Shown here piece after piece: positions 12,872-15,599 of a stretch of DNA of 15,599 nucleotides. The stretch's first letter is position 1. Each line of letters opens with the position of its first letter. A model generated the notes under the pieces. That model saw only the letters and a program-made list of their open reading frames with translations. It ran no database searches and was not told the DNA's origin. This DNA comes from Actinomycetota bacterium (GTDB lineage Bacteria; Actinomycetota; Actinomycetes; Actinomycetales; Actinomycetaceae). A program made the position numbers and the translations under genes. The stretch spans positions 1 to 15,599 of the forward strand of contig JAHYYD010000016.1 of assembly GCA_019425105.1 (NCBI GenBank). Direction: 5' to 3'.

Positions 12872-14451
12872 GCGGGGTGGATCTCGGCGTCAATACGGAA
12901 ACAATCCGTAGCCACGCGTCCACGGTCAGCGACAACGCATCGATGCTCGACCAGAATGTGGGCGTCGCTAACTCGACGCACGGTCAGGTCAGCGGCAATG
13001 CATTCGGCCTCATTTGTTCCTTCTTCGCTCCTCCCGTCAATTCGCAGATCGAGAATCTGACCAAGATGATCACCGACTGCGCCGGTGCCGAGAAGCGTCT
13101 CGTCAACTGCCTCCTTCAATGGGCTCAGGAGATGGACGACCTTGAGAAGAAAATCAAGGACGAGATTCAGAAGGCTCATGAGGGGCAGGAGAACCCGCAG
13201 CCGCAGCCTCAGCCCGGTCCTTCTCCGACGCCGTCGCCCGGCGGTGGCGGTGGTTCCAGCAGCGGCGGCGGTGGTTCCAACGGCGGTGGTGGCGGTTCCA
13301 ACGGCGGTGGTGGCGGCTCCAACGGCGGTGGTGGCGGCTCCAGCAGCGGTGGTGGCGGTGATTCCAGCGGCGGTGGTGGCGATTCCAGCGGCGGCGGCGA
13401 TGGCTCCGGAGACGATAAGCCCTCCACCCCGGTTCCTCCGACCCCTGGCACGCATAGCTCCGGCGGCTCTGACGGTTCCGGTGGCTCTGACGGTTCCGGT
13501 CACGATGGTTCCGGTCACGATGGTTCCGGTCACGATGGTTCCGGTCACGATGGTTCGGGCCACGATGGTTCCGGTCACGACGGTTCCGATCACGATGGTT
13601 CGGGCCACGATGGCAAGGACGGTTCTGACGGCCACGATGGCAAGGATGGGACCGGTCACGACGGCCAAGACGGTTCGAACGGCCACGATGGCAAGGACGG
13701 TTCCGACGGCAAGGATGGTTCCGGTCACGACGGCAAGGACGGTTCCGGTCACGACGGTCACGACGGCAAGGACGGTTCCGGTCACGACGGTCACGACGGC
13801 AAGGACGGTTCCGACGGCCACGATGGTTCCGATGGCAAGCACGGGGATCACAGTGCCCCCGGTAATGACTTCGACAGCCTGCTCGGCGGCCATGACAAGA
13901 TCACCTCGAGCGACGATGACCTTCGTGCCTTCCTCGAGAAGCAACGCGACGACGAAAACACCGACCTGTCGCAGTTCTACGAGCGCCAGAAGCAAGACCA
14001 GAGCGAGGCTCTCGCACGCTACGCGGAGGCACACCCGGGTACGGATGTCTCCCAGATGAAGACCCTCATCGAGTCCAACCAGCAACAGCAGCAGGACGCG
14101 ATGACGGACTTCCTGTCGCGTCAGCGCACAGACGAGGAAACGCAGATCCGCCAGTACGTCCAGGAACACCCGCAGGCGACATCCAGGGATTTCGATACCT
14201 TCATGTCGCAGCAGCGCAACGATCAGCAGGCCAGCTACCGCAGCTTCGTTGAGCAGCAGGAGAAGGCCCAGTCCGCCCGTATCGAGGAGTTCTCCAAGGC
14301 CAACCCCGATACGAATACGGACGATGTGCGTTCACTGTTCGAGCGACAGGATAATCGTGGCGATAAGGACATCGAAACATTCCTCTACCGTCAGCGTCAG
14401 GATGAGGAGCGGACGCTGCGTCGCTTCCTGTTCGAAGGAGTTAAGAAGTGA
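12868..14451 (+). CDS. EspC-like candidate type VII substrate with Gly/Ser, His/Asp/Gly and 15-residue repeat regions
   Basis: This 527-residue product overlaps the YbaB-like gene by four bases (ATGA). Residues 1-105 are helical and resemble the EspC/WXG100-like secretion-target family (VDLGVNTETIRSHASTV at 4-20; NAFGLI; a second helix ending WAQEMDDLEKK). No canonical YxxxD is seen; Trp85 lies near the expected place. Three Cys (50, 71, 81) fall in this head. Residues 108-124 are Gln/Pro-rich, 125-183 Gly/Ser-rich, 184-198 Pro-rich, and 199-325 a His/Asp/Gly tandem tract. Residues 354-527 are eleven full 15-residue repeats plus a partial one, rich in Gln, Arg, Asp and Glu. There is no signal peptide or membrane helix, so export by the type VII machine is the natural hypothesis. 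The head is family-like, but I do not recognise the repeat architecture. Confidence 0.8.
   Translation: MSGVDLGVNTETIRSHASTVSDNASMLDQNVGVANSTHGQVSGNAFGLICSFFAPPVNSQIENLTKMITDCAGAEKRLVNCLLQWAQEMDDLEKKIKDEIQKAHEGQENPQPQPQPGPSPTPSPGGGGGSSSGGGGSNGGGGGSNGGGGGSNGGGGGSSSGGGGDSSGGGGDSSGGGDGSGDDKPSTPVPPTPGTHSSGGSDGSGGSDGSGHDGSGHDGSGHDGSGHDGSGHDGSGHDGSDHDGSGHDGKDGSDGHDGKDGTGHDGQDGSNGHDGKDGSDGKDGSGHDGKDGSGHDGHDGKDGSGHDGHDGKDGSDGHDGSDGKHGDHSAPGNDFDSLLGGHDKITSSDDDLRAFLEKQRDDENTDLSQFYERQKQDQSEALARYAEAHPGTDVSQMKTLIESNQQQQQDAMTDFLSRQRTDEETQIRQYVQEHPQATSRDFDTFMSQQRNDQQASYRSFVEQQEKAQSARIEEFSKANPDTNTDDVRSLFERQDNRGDKDIETFLYRQRQDEERTLRRFLFEGVKK
13240..13416 (+). repeat. Gly/Ser-rich minisatellite
   Basis: Near-tandem units of about 18-24 bases, typically ggcggtggtggcggttccaac, encode GGGGGSN/GGGGSSS-type runs (residues 125-183). 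The tract separates the EspC-like head from the His/Asp/Gly tract and looks like a flexible linker prone to length change. Confidence 0.9.
13462..13842 (+). repeat. His/Asp/Gly tandem tract (GSGHD then collagen-like GxD)
   Basis: Eight 15-base units (ggttccggtcacgat and variants) run without a break from 13492 to 13611 and encode GSGHD. The tract then changes to a mostly three-residue pattern (GKD, GSD, GHD), including a longer unit of 33 bases (reading GKDGSGHDGHD) around 13755-13810. The protein segment (residues 199-325) is almost only G, H, D, S and K. Confidence 0.93.
13927..14448 (+). repeat. 15-residue (45-base) protein repeat, eleven full copies plus a partial, in 45-residue super-units
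   Basis: Consecutive 15-residue blocks begin at residue 354. Examples are AFLEKQRDDENTDLS, DFLSRQRTDEETQIR, TFMSQQRNDQQASYR and TFLYRQRQDEERTLR. Position 2 is always F, Y or L, position 14 always hydrophobic, position 6 Q, H or N (Gly only in the last, partial copy). Every third block has Pro at position 7 (Pro390, Pro435, Pro480), exactly 45 residues apart. DNA identity between units is low, so this is an old, selected protein repeat. Confidence 0.9.
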
Positions 14452-15599
14452 GTCCCGAAGCCCCCGAATACACTCGGAGTATCGACTACACCACCCCGAC
14501 AGAGGGCCTGGCCGTCTTCGACACTCTCTACAATGCTGCCCAGGATCTGCGCTCGGGCGATGTCACCAACCTCGTTGATTCCGCGCAGGGACTCGTTGAG
14601 GAGGTCGGCAATCTGGTGCTGGATCCTGTCGGTGGCATCGCTGGCTCGGTCGTCGAATGGATCTTGCAGCACGTGGATCCGCTCAAATCCTGGGTCAACC
14701 AGCTGACCGGCGACTCCGGGCAGGTGTACGGCATGAGCGCCAGCTGGGAGTCCATTTCCAGCTCCCTCGCGTCCATTGCCGAAGAGCTGGAGAGTGCAGC
14801 TGAGAGTGACTTTGCCGATATGCATGGCGAAGCCGTGGGCGCCTACCAGGAGCGTCAAGCCGTCGTCTACAGCGCGATCAACGGCGTGTCCGAGGCGTCG
14901 GGTGCTTTCGGCGAAGCACTGTCCAAGGTCGCGGACTCTGTCGACAATATCCACGACTCGGTCGTGAGCGCTATCGCGGATATCGTTGTCACGTGTTTCG
15001 AGGTCGCCGCGGAAGAGATCTGCACGCTCGGCCTCGCGACGCCCGCGGCGGCGGCCCAGGTGACTAGCAAGACCTCGAAGTGGGTCAATCGTATTGAACC
15101 TGTCCTCGAGGTCCTCATGAGCGCCCTCCAGGCGATCGAGGCCATCTACGCCGTCATGACCTCGGCTGGTAGTGACCTGACTCGGGGCGTCGAGCACATC
15201 GGCGAGCAGTGCCAGGCGCCCGGCGGCGGTTGCTGCGGCGAAGGCGGCTCGACGAGCGGCACCGCCGGTAGCGATGGCAGTGCCGGTGGCGGTAGCACGG
15301 CTAACGGTGGCACCTCCGGTAGCACCTCTGTTGGCGGAGACAACAGCGGCACAGTTGTTGGCGGTGACAACAATGGCACCATCTACAACGGTGACGTCGA
15401 CAATAGCGAAGACCGCCACATTGAGGTTAACCCCAGCATCGAGCCCCATATTGACTGGGGCGGCGGTAAATCCGACCATGATGGTTCTCACGACGATGGT
15501 GGCCACAAGGGTGGCCACGACAAGGGTGGCAACGACAAGGGTGGCCACAAGGGTGGCAACGACAAGGGTGGCCACAAGGGTGGCAACGACAAGGGTGGC
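14448..15599 (+). CDS. WXG100-like large candidate type VII substrate, N-terminal part; runs off the right edge
   Basis: The GTG at 14448 overlaps the previous stop (GTGA), with GGAG at 14437-14440. The frame is open for 384 codons to the window end, with no stop. Residues about 60-130 carry a pattern I know from actinobacterial WXG100-like substrate heads: HVDPLKSWVNQLTGDSGQVY, then SASWESISSSLASIAEELES with Trp100 at the turn (WxS, not WxG). Helical sequence continues to about 255, with hydrophobic stretches near 173-205 and 215-240. Then follow a Cys/Gly cluster (Cys255, 262, 263), a Gly/Ser/Thr-rich stretch, a VGGDNSGTVVGGDNNGTIYNG segment (296-315) and a His/Lys/Asp/Gly repeat to the edge. 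The overall shape is a type VII-exported polymorphic-type or surface protein. Whether a toxin or anchor domain follows is beyond the window. Confidence 0.8.
   Translation, partial: MSPEAPEYTRSIDYTTPTEGLAVFDTLYNAAQDLRSGDVTNLVDSAQGLVEEVGNLVLDPVGGIAGSVVEWILQHVDPLKSWVNQLTGDSGQVYGMSASWESISSSLASIAEELESAAESDFADMHGEAVGAYQERQAVVYSAINGVSEASGAFGEALSKVADSVDNIHDSVVSAIADIVVTCFEVAAEEICTLGLATPAAAAQVTSKTSKWVNRIEPVLEVLMSALQAIEAIYAVMTSAGSDLTRGVEHIGEQCQAPGGGCCGEGGSTSGTAGSDGSAGGGSTANGGTSGSTSVGGDNSGTVVGGDNNGTIYNGDVDNSEDRHIEVNPSIEPHIDWGGGKSDHDGSHDDGGHKGGHDKGGNDKGGHKGGNDKGGHKGGNDKGG
15498..15599 (+). repeat. 27-base tandem repeat encoding GGHKGGNDK, continuing past the window
   Basis: From residue 351 the protein reads GGHKGGHDKGGNDK and then settles into the nine-residue unit GGHKGGNDK (from 15540), with the two full copies nearly identical in DNA. 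The right edge cuts the array, so copy number is unknown. Confidence 0.92.

Noticed and set aside
12862..14169. Open frame on the - strand rich in V, T, G and I (435 codons)
   Set aside because: It is the antisense of the repeat tracts of the EspC-like gene; the repeats keep it open. The + strand frame has the ribosome binding site context and the regular repeat pattern.
14397..15575. Open frame on the - strand (392 codons)
   Set aside because: It is antisense to the GTG-started WXG100-like gene, which has a ribosome binding site, an overlap with its neighbour and a recognisable head.
1..15599. Mobile elements, tRNA or rRNA genes
   Set aside because: No transposase, integrase, terminal inverted repeats with target duplications, tRNA cloverleaf or rRNA-like stretch was seen on either strand by reading.

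Overview
The window is GC-rich, densely coding and actinobacterial in style: GTGA/ATGA stop-start overlaps, strong GGAGG-type ribosome binding sites, and mostly G/C third codon positions. It is a large part of a type VII (ESX/WXG100) secretion locus. The genus cannot be fixed from sequence alone. A non-mycobacterial actinomycete, such as a member of the Actinomycetaceae, is a reasonable but unproven guess.

Left block (1-2914, + strand): an EccD-like multi-pass membrane protein and, overlapping its stop by one base, an RDD-FHA membrane/phosphopeptide-binding protein. A 508-base convergent intergenic region follows (2915-3422). It holds a 25-base tandem repeat, a rho-independent terminator for the + strand, a 30-base tandem repeat and a terminator for the - strand. 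Two WXG100 proteins (3423-4036) lie on the - strand and diverge from the core block through an AT-rich promoter region.

Core block (4232-8469, + strand): a second EccD, EccB and the membrane-anchored protease mycosin (MycP), tightly packed or overlapping. The motor ATPase EccC and EccE are not in the window.

Protease block (8598-12340): three tandem secreted subtilisin-like proteases with complete catalytic triads. They lack the C-terminal membrane anchor of MycP and carry unusual Asp and His motifs and a shared C-terminal tail. Two of them share a perfectly identical 119-base segment covering the ribosome binding site and signal peptide, although their mature parts have diverged. This suggests gene conversion or a domain swap.

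Candidate substrate block (12476-15599): after a regulatory-looking intergenic stretch (strong hairpin plus a perfect 14-base palindrome) come a YbaB/EbfC-like protein, a 527-residue protein with an EspC-like head, and a GTG-started WXG100-like protein that runs off the right edge. The 527-residue protein continues with a Gly/Ser linker, a His/Asp/Gly tandem tract and a C-terminal array of 15-residue repeats. The three genes overlap by four bases each and look like one transcript. The last two proteins both end in unusual repeats and are the best candidates for undescribed biology.

Working model (inference): the EccB/EccD membrane parts, with EccC encoded elsewhere, export the WXG100 pair and the large repeat proteins. 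MycP and the three soluble proteases act outside the membrane on the machine or on its substrates.
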